Below are positions 22,794 through 35,214 of a stretch of DNA of 64,000 nt, one piece after another. Under the pieces are notes generated by a model that searched no databases, was not told where the DNA came from, and saw only the letters and a list, made by a program, of their open reading frames with translations. A program made the position numbers and the translations under genes. The stretch is taken from the NCBI GenBank assembly GCA_965153355.1, contig OZ231127.1, positions 89,404,001 through 89,468,000 on the forward strand, in the 5' to 3' direction. The stretch's first letter is position 1. Each line of letters opens with the position of its first letter. The DNA comes from Flaccisagitta enflata (Eukaryota > Chaetognatha > Sagittoidea > Aphragmophora).

Positions 22794-25700
22794 TCATTTG
22801 GTGGCAACACTGCTGAAGAAATCCAAGATTTGCTTGATTTGCTTGATTTGCTCGCGTCTCTGAGTCTCTGACATGCTGCTTCTGAAAAAGTCATCATCAT
22901 AGTAATCATCATCTTCATTCCTGTCCATGTCGACGATAACATACAAATAAAGGGTTGCGCGTGACATCATCAACTCGACCTGATGCGCATTCTTGACTTC
23001 GTTCACGATCGCGATAAGGCATGGAAATTGACAACCACTGCCTTCCATGGCGCCGACAAACGACACTTGACTCTTTGACTGATCAACGACTTGACCGACT
23101 CGTTTGATCAATTCCGCGATGAACTTTCTCTCCCTCCAGTGCGCGTAAAAGTTCTTTTCTTCCATGTAAGAGACAGTGACGGCCTTATGATTGCTTGCAA
23201 CATTCGCAATTTTCTCAACGCAAAAGGCGATGAAGGACGTATCTTTGGCATCCTTCACAAAGATTGTTGGAGCCGATGATCTCAAGTTAAGGGCGGGTTT
23301 CAGTGGAGATGTGTGGGGCTTGCTATGAGAAAGGCTCCATTCTAGTTCAGGATCAGATATTATATCCTGTTGAGAAATCTCTCTTGAAATTGGAGCAGGA
23401 ATTGGAAGAGGACCGATTTGATCGATGAAACAACGAAATTTGGCGATGAATGATGTGATGTCAAATGACGAGCGAAGATTCCCACAATTTAATGAAAAAC
23501 TCTCCTTTGCTGACTGATTTTTGTTGATGGTGCAAAAAACCACTCCGCTGCCCCACATAAAATCCCAATGATTGATGAATGTGAATTCATCAAAGAGGTA
23601 CAACTCATTAGAATGAATGGATTGCTTTTCACTATCATTTTCACTTTTGCTGGTAATTTTTATACGCTCTTGATTTCCCCTTGTCATCTGATCAACTTGA
23701 GCCCGAAGCATTTTTTGCAGACTCTTGCAAGTATCTGAGAGGATAATGCTGACCTTACCTTCTGGATTGAGCAAGACAAATTCACGCGCTATTTGCATCA
23801 TCAACAATGTTTTCCCACTTCCATAACCTCCAGTCACTTGCCACTTGATGACTTTGCCATCAATAAATGCGGCTCGAGCTTCATCAAGAACTCGACGCTG
23901 CTCTTTGGTCCAAATACAAAATCCTTCTCGTCCCCATTCTTGATTGACGATTCTATCATGGAGAATGATTTCCTCATTCTCAAGATTTTGCAGAAGGAAC
24001 AATTTTGACGTAAATCGACGAAGGCTTTCCGCTTTCGTCATTGTTTTGGATAAAAAAGGGAGTAAATGACTGACACACTCATGAAAGAACTTTTTCAAGG
24101 ACGGCTTATCACATAATGTAGCAAGACCAAGGGATACATGTAACACGTAGCCCAACTTCTCTTCTTTTATGTTGCTGATGTGGTCGCTCTCTGCCATTAA
24201 TGTGACATCGATGAGGCCAAAACGATTACCTCCATAAGTTACATCCTCTACTTTGGCTGCCAGTTCCATCATGTCCTTTAATTCTTGCTGGTTGTCTGTT
24301 TCGTCATCCTTAAAGGCAAAAATGATGACACCAACATTCTCAAGAATGACAATCAATTCAAAGATGGCACTCCATAACTCTGACAAATCATCGATGATTG
24401 TGCTTGGTAACTGCTGCGTGTGTGTGAGGGCATCTTTGAATCGGTTTTTGTTAAGATTGCTGATGATGGCTTTTCTTGCAGTGGCGCCGAATGAACTTGG
24501 TTCCTCTTTTAATAACTCTGAAACAGCATCGACAACACGCTGCTTTGATGCCAAAAATATATTTTGCTCATGGTTTTCTCCCCCCTCTTCAATGCCTGTG
24601 TTTGTTGTAATAAAGAAGGGATTAGACAATTCTGGAAACTGCTGGACCTCATTTTCTCTCCATTTGGGAAAGAGATCCTCAACAACTCTGACAATTCGCT
24701 CATCATTGATGGGAATTGGTTCTCCGCCTCCTGGAACATGAAAGTTTAATGAGAGAGACTTTTCAGCGAGTGCTTCCTGCCAACTGGTCACTTCGTGCTG
24801 ACAGTTGCTGGTGAGGAGGTTGTAAATTGCACTGGTTTCAAATGACTGCAAGATGTCTTCAAGTTTAGCAAGGTTGCCTACTAACGTCCCTTCAAATCCT
24901 TTTCCCTTGGAGGTCTCGTGAAGTCTGACTCTTTTCCGGAGAGTACCCCTCATTTTGCTTTTTGCTGTTTCATGGTCTTTAGCTATTTGAATGAGCAGAC
25001 CATTGCTAAGCTTTTCAACAGAGACGGAGCATGTCTTTTTGTCACCACTTGTGCTTCTAAGGTCAAAGATCAGAAACTTGTGAAACAATCCGTGATTCTT
25101 ATTAAGTCCCCTTAGGCTAAGACTAAATGATCTGACCACTTTTCCGATGGGCCCTAGTTTTTTCAATGGGGTGGTATAGTGGCTCCAGTTGACAATCATG
25201 TTGTTCACTGTCAATTCAGCCACTTTGTCTTTCCATTCATGTACATTGGGGAGGAAAACTGTCTCCTCATATGGCTTGAAGTAGTTGTAGATCATATATT
25301 GTCCATTGGTGGATGGGGAAACATTTTTCGTTCTTCTGAACATCCCTTCGTTTCTAGAAGGCAGTGATGGAGATGGAGAGGGTAGGGATTGAGACGGTGA
25401 AAGTGGAGGTGGTAGAGATGGTGGTGTCATTGAAACATCCTTGAGCATTGCGCTACTGTCAAGAGTTTGGGGTTTTGGAATGTCAGCCAGAACATCCCTT
25501 GTTCCTTCGTTTTTAAATGGCAGAGATAGAGATGGAGATGGAGATGGAGATGATGGAAGTGGAGGTGATAGAGATGGATGTGTCGTTAAAACGTTTTCTA
25601 ATAGAAAAGATGGAGATGGAGAAAGAGGTAGAGATTGAGATGCTGGGAGTGGAGGTGGTAGAGATGGAGATACCGTAAAAGTGTCTGTGAACTTTCCGCC

Positions 25701-26372
25701 ATTGTCAAAATTTTGGGGTTTTGGAATGACAGTGAGTAAGTCCCTTTTCTCTTTGCTTTCTAATTGCAGAGATAGTGATGATGATGGAGATGGAGATGGA
25801 GGTGGTGGTAGAGGTAATGGAGATGGAGGGGTTCTTAAGACGTCTCTCAGCTTCGCGCTGCCGTCAAGAGTTTTGGCTTTCGGAATGACAGCAAGAATGT
25901 CGTTTATGTCTTCACTTTCCTGTGGCAGAGATGGAGATGAAGATGCTGATGGAGATGGACAAGCAACTTCCTTTTTTTGAGGGAGAGTTTTGGAATGACA
26001 GAGAAAAGGTTCAAATCTTTCTTTCCTCCAAGCATCGCTTATTAATGACAGATTTGTAGATATAGATGGAGGAGGAGGATTCAGAGCTGGTGGTGTCATT
26101 GAAACGTCTGTGAGCTTGGCGTTGCTGTCATGAGTTGGAAAGACAGCAAAAACGCGCTTTTCTTCTTCGCTTTGTAATGGTGGATTTGGAGATAGAGATG
26201 GAGATAGTGGTGGAAGTGGAGGTGGAAGATATGGAGGCCTCGTTGAAACAACATTGGGCTTGGCCCTGCTTTCGAGAGTTTGGGGTTTGGTGTTTGGGAA
26301 TGTCAGTGGCAAAACCTTCGATGATTCTGTTTGACCATCATTGGCATTTTTTATGTCCTCCATTGTTTCCAT
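22794..26372 (-). CDS. Intronless gene: Pro/Ser repeats, LRAT/NlpC-like region, P-loop ATPase
   Basis: This is a single open frame of 1192 codons. Residues 1-350 hold about five degenerate repeats (near 21, 74, 159, 211 and 292) with an IPKPQTLDSSAKL-like core and Pro/Ser-rich spacers. Around residues 425-535 there is a His before a hydrophobic strand (FHKFLIFDL) and later NLLTSNCQHEV, the H then NC(Q/E)H order of LRAT/NlpC-P60-like enzymes. Near 845 is a Walker A motif, TGGYGSGKT. Near 924 is a Walker B-like LYLFDEF. Near 1140 is MSRATLYLYVIVD, like motif VI of superfamily 1 helicases. Start choice: first Met of the frame; a TATAAAAA lies only about 13 bases upstream, so the real 5' UTR may be spliced. 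It lies antisense in a host intron. Function is unknown; a sensor or effector NTPase is only a guess. Confidence 0.8.
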   Translation of the reverse strand: METMEDIKNANDGQTESSKVLPLTFPNTKPQTLESRAKPNVVSTRPPYLPPPLPPLSPSLSPNPPLQSEEEKRVFAVFPTHDSNAKLTDVSMTPPALNPPPPSISTNLSLISDAWRKERFEPFLCHSKTLPQKKEVACPSPSASSSPSLPQESEDINDILAVIPKAKTLDGSAKLRDVLRTPPSPLPLPPPPSPSPSSSLSLQLESKEKRDLLTVIPKPQNFDNGGKFTDTFTVSPSLPPPLPASQSLPLSPSPSFLLENVLTTHPSLSPPLPSSPSPSPSLSLPFKNEGTRDVLADIPKPQTLDSSAMLKDVSMTPPSLPPPLSPSQSLPSPSPSLPSRNEGMFRRTKNVSPSTNGQYMIYNYFKPYEETVFLPNVHEWKDKVAELTVNNMIVNWSHYTTPLKKLGPIGKVVRSFSLSLRGLNKNHGLFHKFLIFDLRSTSGDKKTCSVSVEKLSNGLLIQIAKDHETAKSKMRGTLRKRVRLHETSKGKGFEGTLVGNLAKLEDILQSFETSAIYNLLTSNCQHEVTSWQEALAEKSLSLNFHVPGGGEPIPINDERIVRVVEDLFPKWRENEVQQFPELSNPFFITTNTGIEEGGENHEQNIFLASKQRVVDAVSELLKEEPSSFGATARKAIISNLNKNRFKDALTHTQQLPSTIIDDLSELWSAIFELIVILENVGVIIFAFKDDETDNQQELKDMMELAAKVEDVTYGGNRFGLIDVTLMAESDHISNIKEEKLGYVLHVSLGLATLCDKPSLKKFFHECVSHLLPFLSKTMTKAESLRRFTSKLFLLQNLENEEIILHDRIVNQEWGREGFCIWTKEQRRVLDEARAAFIDGKVIKWQVTGGYGSGKTLLMMQIAREFVLLNPEGKVSIILSDTCKSLQKMLRAQVDQMTRGNQERIKITSKSENDSEKQSIHSNELYLFDEFTFINHWDFMWGSGVVFCTINKNQSAKESFSLNCGNLRSSFDITSFIAKFRCFIDQIGPLPIPAPISREISQQDIISDPELEWSLSHSKPHTSPLKPALNLRSSAPTIFVKDAKDTSFIAFCVEKIANVASNHKAVTVSYMEEKNFYAHWRERKFIAELIKRVGQVVDQSKSQVSFVGAMEGSGCQFPCLIAIVNEVKNAHQVELMMSRATLYLYVIVDMDRNEDDDYYDDDFFRSSMSETQRREQIKQIKQILDFFSSVATK

Positions 26373-26764
26373 CAGTTTTTATACAAAAGTTTTCTCTACA
26401 GGCAAAGATTTGAGGTCGTCTTAGTTTCAGGCAATTGCTCTTTGTTGAACGAATTTAGTAATCAAACATGCGATTGCTCTTGCATTTGAATGTAGTCAGC
26501 AACTGCATTCTTATGTTAATTGTTTAATGGATGTCGCGGCACTGCCACTGATATTACCTACACTCTCTTCGTGTTTGACGTCTTTAGTCAAGTGCATGAA
26601 GTCCTTTACTGTTCAAAGAGTTACAACATCAGATATGCTTGTCTCTAGGGCAGAATTTAGGATTGGCTTCTTTGTGCGACTGAGATGAGTGGCGAGTGCC
26701 GGCTGTATCCTGCTTCACCTTCCTCGCGTCACAAGCAAATTTCGATTGACAATGATTTCTTGAT

Positions 26765-27330
<566 letters not shown>

Positions 27331-28258
27331 TTACCTTTTAGTACCTTCATTGACGTAATTCATTTCATCGTCGTTGTTTATATTGTATCTGCTCCTTTAA
27401 AAGCACTAAAAAAAAGTGTGTGATAGATCGATTTCAATGGATGACAAGGTATTGGCATTTGTTAGGTGGCGATTTTTGTGATGACAGTACTTAAAGGAGC
27501 AGCGTTGCGGGGAGAATTAGTCAACGCTTTTTTGTCGAACACGTTAGCTGAAGAATGAGAAACAGTAACGACATCATATCAGTTGGGAACTGTAGGTAGA
27601 ATTTAGGATTTGTCGTAATGGCGATCTAGCAGAAGAAGGATGTTGAATTTATTTAATACTTAAAAGTTTTTCTCCTCTACGTGGTTCTGTCTCTCACGAG
27701 CCAAGGTGGATGTCTTTGGGATTTTTTTGTGAATCTGCTTTGTGCGGCGCAACGTAGTTGATTGTTAGTTATTGACTTATTGTTAGTTTGACATGGTTCT
27801 TTCCAGTCTGATCATAGCGACACATTGGACAAATGTGTTATTGTCCAGGTATGGTCCCAGAGTTACGGCGACTTTTTGTTCATTGGCCGAAGTACATCAG
27901 TCGTCCTGTACCAGATTTGCTTGCGTGACCGACAGATTTACGGCGACTTTCTTAGAAATTGCCGTCGCTTTCTTTCTGTAGAAGAACCAAAAAGAAAAAT
28001 GAATGTTCCATATATTGCCAAATACTTTTCTTTTTAACAGGGCACTGATGACTGATAAAATGAGGAAAGACTTAACTTACATTTAGGGACGCGAAAGAGA
28101 GGTGTATATTCATTCATCTGTGTTGTTGCGAAAGAGAGGTGTATATTCATTCATCTGTGTTGTTTGAAAAGGGAACCAGCTAGGGCATGGAGGAATTAGA
28201 ATTGAATATTTCAAAAGGTTGCATGACGAAATGGAATCGAGATTCAAGTCCAAATTGG

Positions 28259-28690
28259 AATACACTTTTTTTTTTATAAGAACCTAGTTTAAAAGAACAT
28301 CAAGGCTTCGAATGGCCTCAAAATTAAGAACATCTTAAGAACATACTAAAGCTTCAAATCTTGAGAAAAAAATTTGGCTTAAAGTAAAATTTAAAACACA
28401 TCAAAAAGACACTAACATTTTAGTATAATCAGGCTAAAAATTTTTTAATTTCTAATGTAAAAACCAAGAAAACATCCCCAGACATTAATATTTAGTATTT
28501 GTTTTAATAGTATTCATAAGAAATATATTTAATATAATCAAATAATAGTATATAATAAGGTTCCATAAAGTTTATATAGTATTTTAAATTAAGAATGCTC
28601 TAAGAACGTTGAAGGCTTCATTTGGCCTAGAAAATAAGAACATGAAGCCTCCGAAAAAAAATGACGTTCTTATAAAAAAAAAAGTGTATT
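28259..28690. mobile_element. TIR element with AATACAC..ATAAGAAC ends (copy 2)
   Basis: The left end AATACAC, a T run and ATAAGAAC recur inverted as GTTCTTAT, an A run and GTGTATT at 28667-28690. The interior is AT-rich with repeated AAGAACAT and AAGGCTTC. It is related to the element inside the LINE at 8745-9183. Confidence 0.75.
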
Positions 28691-28731
28691 GCATGAGTCT
28701 CGCTTTGTTCCTCAGGCCGAATTTTCGACCA

Positions 28732-28734
<3 letters not shown>

Positions 28735-28820
<86 letters not shown>

Positions 28821-28864
28821 TCTTTCATCCTTTGTTCTGAGATCAAATTCAACACTAAAGAGGT

Positions 28865-28963
<99 letters not shown>

Positions 28964-28965
28964 CA

Positions 28966-28997
<32 letters not shown>

Positions 28998-29085
28998 CAG
29001 AGAGAGAGAGACAGAGACAGTGACAGAGACAGAGACAGACAGAAAGACAGACAGGCAGGGACAGACAGACTGACAGACAGTCCTT
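28735..29085 (+). repeat. (CT)n and (GA)n tracts facing each other
   Basis: About 83 bp of CT (28735-28818) are followed after some 50 bp by about 60 bp of GA (28867-28928), then GACAGA-type repeats to 29085. The two tracts are complementary. Confidence 0.93.
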
Positions 29086-29382
29086 CTAACCGACTGCAGG
29101 ACTAGGATTGTACTCAGTTGTAATTTTAAGTTCCATTTTTCTTTTTCTTTTTTTCATGGAATGACAGTTATCAATTTACTCTTTTAACCAAAGGGTCTTG
29201 TTTGATTGCTGATGTAAAATTCTAAATCATTTGAAATATATGCTGATGATCTTCATTTGGAGACAGTTTTGTGTAAATCTATGACGAAGTCAAAGAGATG
29301 ACATCTTATCCAAATCATGAGAGAAGAAAGTTACCCAAACTATAAAAGATTTTCAATATCTACAAATTCATCATAATTTTAC

Positions 29383-29520
29383 AGTCCCGTGCCACGCGAC
29401 TCTACATTCTGCTTTGTCCGACCGTCTGTCTCTTGGTCCATTCGTCACATTTCAGTTTTTTTATGTCTTAGCGTTCTTTGGCCCCACTGCTCCTGCCCAA
29501 ATGCTCGATTGACCTCAAAA
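29383..29520 (+). mobile_element. Hairpin-VNTR element, copy 6 (3' truncated)
   Basis: AGTCCCGT (29383-29390) nearly pairs with ACGCGACT (29394-29401), followed by CTACATTCTGCTTTGTCCG and the body phrase GCTCCTGCCCAAAT. It stops where the next foldback element begins. Confidence 0.6.
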
Positions 29521-29526
29521 GTTATA

Positions 29527-30718
29527 CAGTAGATGTCGTCTAGACTTGGAAATATGGGGGAATTCATTACAGGAAGACAAACAAACCGAAGAGACTGATA
29601 TTTGGAATGTAAACTAATAAAAGGATGCTTTATTGCCCATGGCTAATGGTTGCCATGGAAACACATTTCCATGTATTTACATTAAAGTATCAATATTTTG
29701 GGAAATTTTTTGAGGGAACATTGTTTAAAATAAAATTTGCTACAACTTTCTCACAATATGTCCTGTAAGAATATCGCTTGTTTGGCGGTTGTTAGGGAGC
29801 ATCACAGGGCTGTCACACATAGTTACGCTCCCTAGCAACAGCTAAACAAGCAATATTCTTTCAAAATATACTGTGGGAAAGTTGTGGCAAATCTTATTAT
29901 GAACAATGTTCCCTCAAAAAATTTCTCAAAACATTAATACTTTGGCGTAAATACATGGAAATGTGTTTCCATGGCAACCAACACCCACGGGCAATAAAGC
30001 ATCCTTTTATGACAGCGTACTTCCGAAGGCAACATTTATGTTTCAACGGGGGCCAAAATCAAAAATCAAAAATGAATAAAACTGAATGATTATACCAAAA
30101 TAATCATTAAAATATGTCATGATTATTATTTCATTGCAAAATTTGCATTTAATCATGAAATAGAATCAAATACTGGTAAAGTTGAAAAAAAAAAACATAT
30201 TGCAAATTAAAAAAATTTCATTTTTGGTCATTGACAGGGGGCTCGTTGAAATTCTAAGATTGCATAGAAAATGAAAAAGTCAGAAAATGAAAGACATAGT
30301 TCTCTTCCAAAGACAATGACGGAGAGAACTATGTTTTTGAAAACACAAAATTTCCCTGCATTCAAAAGTCTTAGAATTTCAACGGCAGGAAAAGATATAA
30401 AAATGTAAGCAAGATTTCATTAAAACCTTGATTTTCTTGTCTTTTTTTATGTGAATTGCATAGTTCGAATTACTTTTTAGGTCAGAATATGATAAATATG
30501 TATAAACTAAGTGTCTTTAGAGACAATTTGTCTATCAAAAGCATTCCTACACCATTATTGTGCTGATAATGATGCAAAAAGTATTGTGAAACACTTGATT
30601 TTCCTTCAAAAATTCGCCGACTTATTAGCCTATATTCCAAATATCAGTCTCTCAAGTACATTTGTCTGCCTGTAGTGAATTCCCCCATATTTCCAAGTCT
30701 AGACGACATCTACTGTAC
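29527..30718. mobile_element. Foldback element ACAGTAGATG, copy 1, with insertion
   Basis: The ends ACAGTAGATGTCGTCTAGAC and its complement (to 30718) match the intact copy at 35742-36317. The arms meet near a central loop containing GCTCCCTAGCAAC. About 590 bp (30008-30606) split the right arm. That insert has its own inverted repeats (GTTGAAATTCTAAGATTG near 30244 and its partner near 30362), with TTAT on both sides as a possible short duplication. Confidence 0.75.
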
Positions 30719-30813
30719 AGTATACGTTGATAAACCAAGTTTGAAAGAAACATTTCATATTTTTTAAATTCCACATCGACTTCTTCCGACTTTTTCCGAC
30801 TCATTCTACACAG

Positions 30814-31114
30814 AGCCGAGCGTGAGATCAGTCAAGTGAAGACATCCAAAGCTCGATCATCTCAGTTCCGAGAAACTCGTTCTCAAGCTCGTACTTCCGC
30901 CGTTCGCACGTCTTCCGCTCACGCCGCGATGACGCAACGCGAACCATTTCCGGTTCCAGCGACTGCTGCGTCAACTTCCTCCACGTCGGCGGCGTCAGAG
31001 TCGGCGGCGTTTCCGGCGAGAGCTAGATCCAAATCCGGCGTCTTGACCAAAGAAGAAGAAGAAATTAAGAGGAAAGTCCTCCAACAGGCGCTGGAGAGAG
31101 CCTCCAATTATCAG
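30814..31114 (+). CDS. Host gene exon F
   Basis: The acceptor is CTACACAG and the donor is GTGAAT. It is the longest exon. It encodes REISQVKTSKARSSQFRETR, an Ala/Ser/Arg-rich stretch, then GVLTKEEEEIKRKVLQQALE and RASNYQ, a probable charged helix. It starts with one base completing a split Arg codon and ends on a whole codon. GC-rich third positions contrast with the AT-rich intron. Confidence 0.84.
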
Positions 31115-31289
31115 GTGAATATGAGGCAGTGATTCGGCAGCATAATACGCGCGTCTTTTTTAGGCAAAGTATCGACTTAGCGCTTTTAGGCGAAATCATG
31201 CTTCTTGATCTATTGTGTTTATTCCGTTTTATTCCATATCATGAAATGAACAATCTATCTTTTCTCTCCAAACTTTTTCTCTGTCTTCC

Positions 31290-31475
31290 TTTCTTCCTTT
31301 CTTTCTTCCTTTCTTTCTTTCTTTCTTACTTTCATTCTTTTTTCCTTTCTTCCTTTCTTCCTTTCATCCTTTCTTTCCTTCATCCTTTCTTTCTTTCTTT
31401 CTCTATTCCTCCCCTCCGTGCTGGCTTGCTTCTTTTCTTTTCCCCTTCCTTTCTTTCTTTCTTTCTTTCTTTTTT

Positions 31476-31547
<72 letters not shown>

Positions 31548-31555
31548 TTTTTCGT

Positions 31556-31619
<64 letters not shown>

Positions 31620-31680
31620 TTTTTCTTTCTTTTTTTCTTTCTTTCTTCCTTTCTCCCTTCCTTTCTTTCCTCCTTCCTCA
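31290..31680 (+). repeat. (CTTT)n array
   Basis: Long tetranucleotide pyrimidine repeat with CCTTT and TTTTTC variants. Confidence 0.96.
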
Positions 31681-31976
31681 CTTTTTCAACCATTATTTCA
31701 CCGGCATTGATTTTGAAATTTCGTTCAGTTATGAGGACGTTTCATTTAAGCGACTTCCTTGAGGTACAAACAACTTGGAACTATGTATAGTACCTTCCGA
31801 GCAAACCCAGCTAAAACTGGAGGATTGATTTTTGTTATTTTGATTTCATTTCCCAAACTTCATTTTTTGTATCTAACTTTATTAAAAGATACTTAATTCC
31901 TTGAACATATTTTGCTGTCAAAGAAAATAACTCGTGAAATCAAAGTGCATGAAGACATCAATTTGGAGTGTTCTAA

Positions 31977-32217
31977 CCCAGACCATTGGATTTAGCAGAA
32001 AATTTTACCTATCCAAGACAACAAGAACAGCTCAATCAGATAATTATTTCAGGTTTTATGGCCATTTAAAGATTTTAAGGACAATTGTCCTTGATTATTT
32101 TAAGACAATTGTCCTTAAAAACTTAAAATAGCTGTAGAACCTGTAAAAATTGTCTGATTGAGCTGTTCTTGTTGTCTAAGATAGGTAAAATTTTCTGCTG
32201 AATCCATTGGTCTGGGT
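31977..32217. repeat. 240 bp palindrome
   Basis: ACCCAGACCATTGGATT..GCAGAAAATTTTACC is repeated inverted to 32217. The centre contains AAGGACAATTGTCCTT. Confidence 0.85.
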
Positions 32218-32827
32218 GCACTCAATGGTCGACAAAATGAGCAATAAGCAAAACTCAGCCACACTTTGACAGTCAATAAAATCTAGCTGAATTGGAATTT
32301 TGGCTTGATTTTTTGTCTCATGCAAGCTAAAGGGTTGATGAGTGATAAAACATATTCAATTGACTGATGAATATCCCCAAAAGGCAAAAAAATTACTGAA
32401 AAAGAGACTACATACGCAATTTTGATGTAAATTTGGACCACTACCCCCATACAGCAACATAGGGCTATCCTACATATGAGGCAAAGCTAATTGCTCCCAT
32501 CATTCTAGTTTTGACCAATTAGATATTAGTAACTATATGACAAGCAGTTCTCACTAGCCCAAAGTCTGCAATTTTGCCTTGATCGACCTTTGGCCACTTT
32601 ATCCATACATTTCTGAGATACTCCTAATAGTTATATTTACCCCTGGTTCCCCTCTTCCACTTGCTCCAACCACTCAAATTTTGGGCTGAAATTGCTCTTT
32701 TGGTTCTTAAGAAACCAAATGATGAGCTGAGTTGGCTAATAGTCCCGCAATATGGCGTCGAGGCGCTCTAAAAGTTGCCGCGGTTGACCATATCAAGACA
32801 TAAGGCTAAATTTCTGTTGTCTTCAGC
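32216..32827 (+). repeat. 612 bp direct repeat, copy 1
   Basis: It is near-identical to 33181-33801 and begins GGTGCACTCAAT and ends GTTGTCTTCAGC. The TG..CA borders are LTR-like, but no primer-binding site or coding sequence lies between the copies. Confidence 0.85.
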
Positions 32828-33180
32828 ATTATTAGAGGACAAATGAAATATAAAAACTTAAAATCAATCAAAATATGAGTTCTAGAAGGGTCAAATGGAT
32901 GATTTAAGGTACAATGCCCAAAAATTAGGGTTGATTTAACCATTTTCACTATGTAACAGTCGAATAAAACCCGATTTTTAGCCTCGTTTAGGAGACAAAA
33001 ATCCCCCAAAATCCAAAAAATCCTCTCCACTTTAAAAGCTATTTAGGGAGAAACAGCTTACTAAAAAGTCTCAAAAATGTCTACAACCATCTAAAATATC
33101 ATGATTCTACACTTTTGAACCAAAAAATCTAGCAAAAATTTATTTTTTGATATCCTAATACTTGGCAGTTTCCTTATAAG

Positions 33181-33801
33181 GGTGCATTCAATAATTGACA
33201 AAATGAGCAATAAGCAAAACTCAGCCACACTTTGACAGTCAATAAAATCTAGCTGAATTGGAATTTTGGCTTGATTTTTTGTCTCATGCAAGCTAAAGGG
33301 TTGATGAGTGATAAAACATATTCAATTGACTGATGAATATCCCCAAGAGGCAAAAAAATTACTGAAAAAGAGACTACATACGCGATTTTGATGTAAATTT
33401 GGACCACTACCCCCATACAGCAACATAGGGCTATCCTACATATGAGGCAAAGCTAATTGCTCCCATCATTCTAGTTTTGACCAATTAGATACTAGTAACT
33501 ATATGATAAGCAATCAAGCAGTTCTCACTAGCCCAAAGTATGCAATTTTGCCTTGATCGACCTTTGGCCACTTTATCCATACATTTCTGAGATACTCCTG
33601 ATAGTTATATTTACCCCTGGTTCCCCTCTTCCACTTGCTCCAACCACTCAAATTTTGGGCTGAAATTGCTCTTTTGGTTCTTAAGAAACCAAATGATGAG
33701 CTGAGTTGGCTAATAGTCCCGCAATATGGCGGCGAGGCGCTCTAAAAGTTGCCGCGGTTGACCATATCAAGACATAAGGCTAAATTTCTGTTGTCTTCAG
33801 C
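33181..33801 (+). repeat. 612 bp direct repeat, copy 2
   Basis: It matches the first copy with a 9-base insertion near 33510 and a few substitutions. About 350 bp separate the two. Confidence 0.85.
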
Positions 33802-34104
33802 TGTCTAGGTTAGAACACTCCAAATTTTTGACAGCAAAATAGGTTCAAGGAATCAAATATCCTTTAATTAGGTTAGATACAAAAAACAAAGATAAGAGAA
33901 TAAGATTGAGGTTATAAAAATTAGTCCTCCTGTTTTAGCCGGGTTTGCTCGGAAGGTACTGTAGCTGAAATGTGAATTGTGATAAGAATGGTTATCAACG
34001 CTTAAAGTTACAACTTCCCCCATGAAGAGTCTGTGGCAGTTGCCACTTTTTGATTTGTGGAAGGAGTATCGTTAAGAATGGCAGATTAAGTTTGTTGTAA
34101 CCCT

Positions 34105-34284
34105 CTATGTTGGTTGATCAGTCGGTCGGTCTGTGGGTCCGCTTGTCTGGCCGTCACCGTTAGCTTTTTTGGCATTTTCGGGCGTCTTTAGCATTACTGC
34201 TACAGCCCAAACGCTCTAGTTAGCCTTATCTATAACCACCCCTGTCCACCCGCACGCGACTTCAGAAGCCGTGTATCCGGCCTT
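34105..34284 (+). mobile_element. Hairpin-VNTR element, copy 7 (5' decayed)
   Basis: It has GTCGGTCGG core, the body phrases CAGCCCAAAC and CCCCTGTCCACCC, CGCGACT (34255-34261), and the 3' hairpin GCCG-tgtatc-CGGC (34268-34281). The 5' hairpin is not preserved. Confidence 0.65.
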
Positions 34285-35214
34285 CATTGCACGAAAGAAT
34301 CTCCTTTAATTATTAAGAAAGCCATTACGCAATTTGAAAATTTGAATGGCAGAGTGTGTGCATGAAAAATGAAACCATTTTCTAACGAGTTGAAATGACG
34401 AAAATATGAATTGATTAGTAATTAAAGAACTATCTTAAGCAAGACCGGATCTTAACAACAGAGTCATCATACATTGTATTGGGTATGTGATGGGCATGAT
34501 GCATGATTGTCATGCTGTCACATATCATTCCACCGCTAAAGAAAGAAAAAAAATTCTCCTTCAGGCATAAAGTTTTCACATACATGTAGTTCTGCACATA
34601 TATCGTACAACCATTAACCATGTACCATCTGTCTACAATCGTGAAAAGTGAAAACCATTATCAACGGTCTCAGCTTTTCCATTTGAGATAAACGCGTTAA
34701 ACTGCTATGAAGTGTGAAACTTACATCGCGTGATTATGATTACGCAATTCCGCGCCGCATATATATTGCATGACCATATGTCCACACAGGGGAGAAACCT
34801 CGTCAGCGACCTCAGCTTTTCCATTTTGTCACTTGGGATAAGCATTGAAATTTATCTAATATTCAACATGAAGATGGAATTGATTTGAACACACTCGCAT
34901 TAAATTCCAATGTTATATATGACTGGGCGTTTGGAATAATATATCTTTTTTTTTTCATTTGATGTTCTATCAAATGAAATGTTACTTTTTATTGAACACC
35001 CGGTACGAAAAAGAAATAACATTATCGATCTTCTACAATGATAACAGTGGCGTAGTTCTGAGGTTCATGAGGAAATGAAAACCAAGAATTCTAATAAAGA
35101 GAAGTGATTTTATACCCATTGATGAGGAGAGAGAATTGCTTTGGGTATGACCGGTTTGATTAAGGTTCCGGTTCCCTATATGACTTAACCTGTCTTTGCC
35201 ATATCTTTTATCAG
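34285..35214 (+). other. Intron 6 tail without recognisable features
   Basis: AT-rich sequence. CTCAGCTTTTCCATTT occurs twice (about 34668 and 34813), but I see no ORF, repeat boundary or hairpin of note. Confidence 0.6.

Larger units (their letters stand above)
31788..33963. mobile_element. TIR element with about 160-200 bp arms, nested contents
   Basis: The left arm (31788-31985) starting TAGTACCTTCCGAGCAAACC is repeated inverted at 33806-33963. The contents are a smaller palindrome at 31977-32217 and a pair of long direct repeats at 32216-32827 and 33181-33801. There is no transposase ORF. Confidence 0.75.

Noticed and set aside
32806-33291. Minus-strand frames of 66-74 codons between the 612 bp direct repeats
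   Set aside because: No recognisable motif, AT-rich, and overlapping a non-coding repeat boundary.
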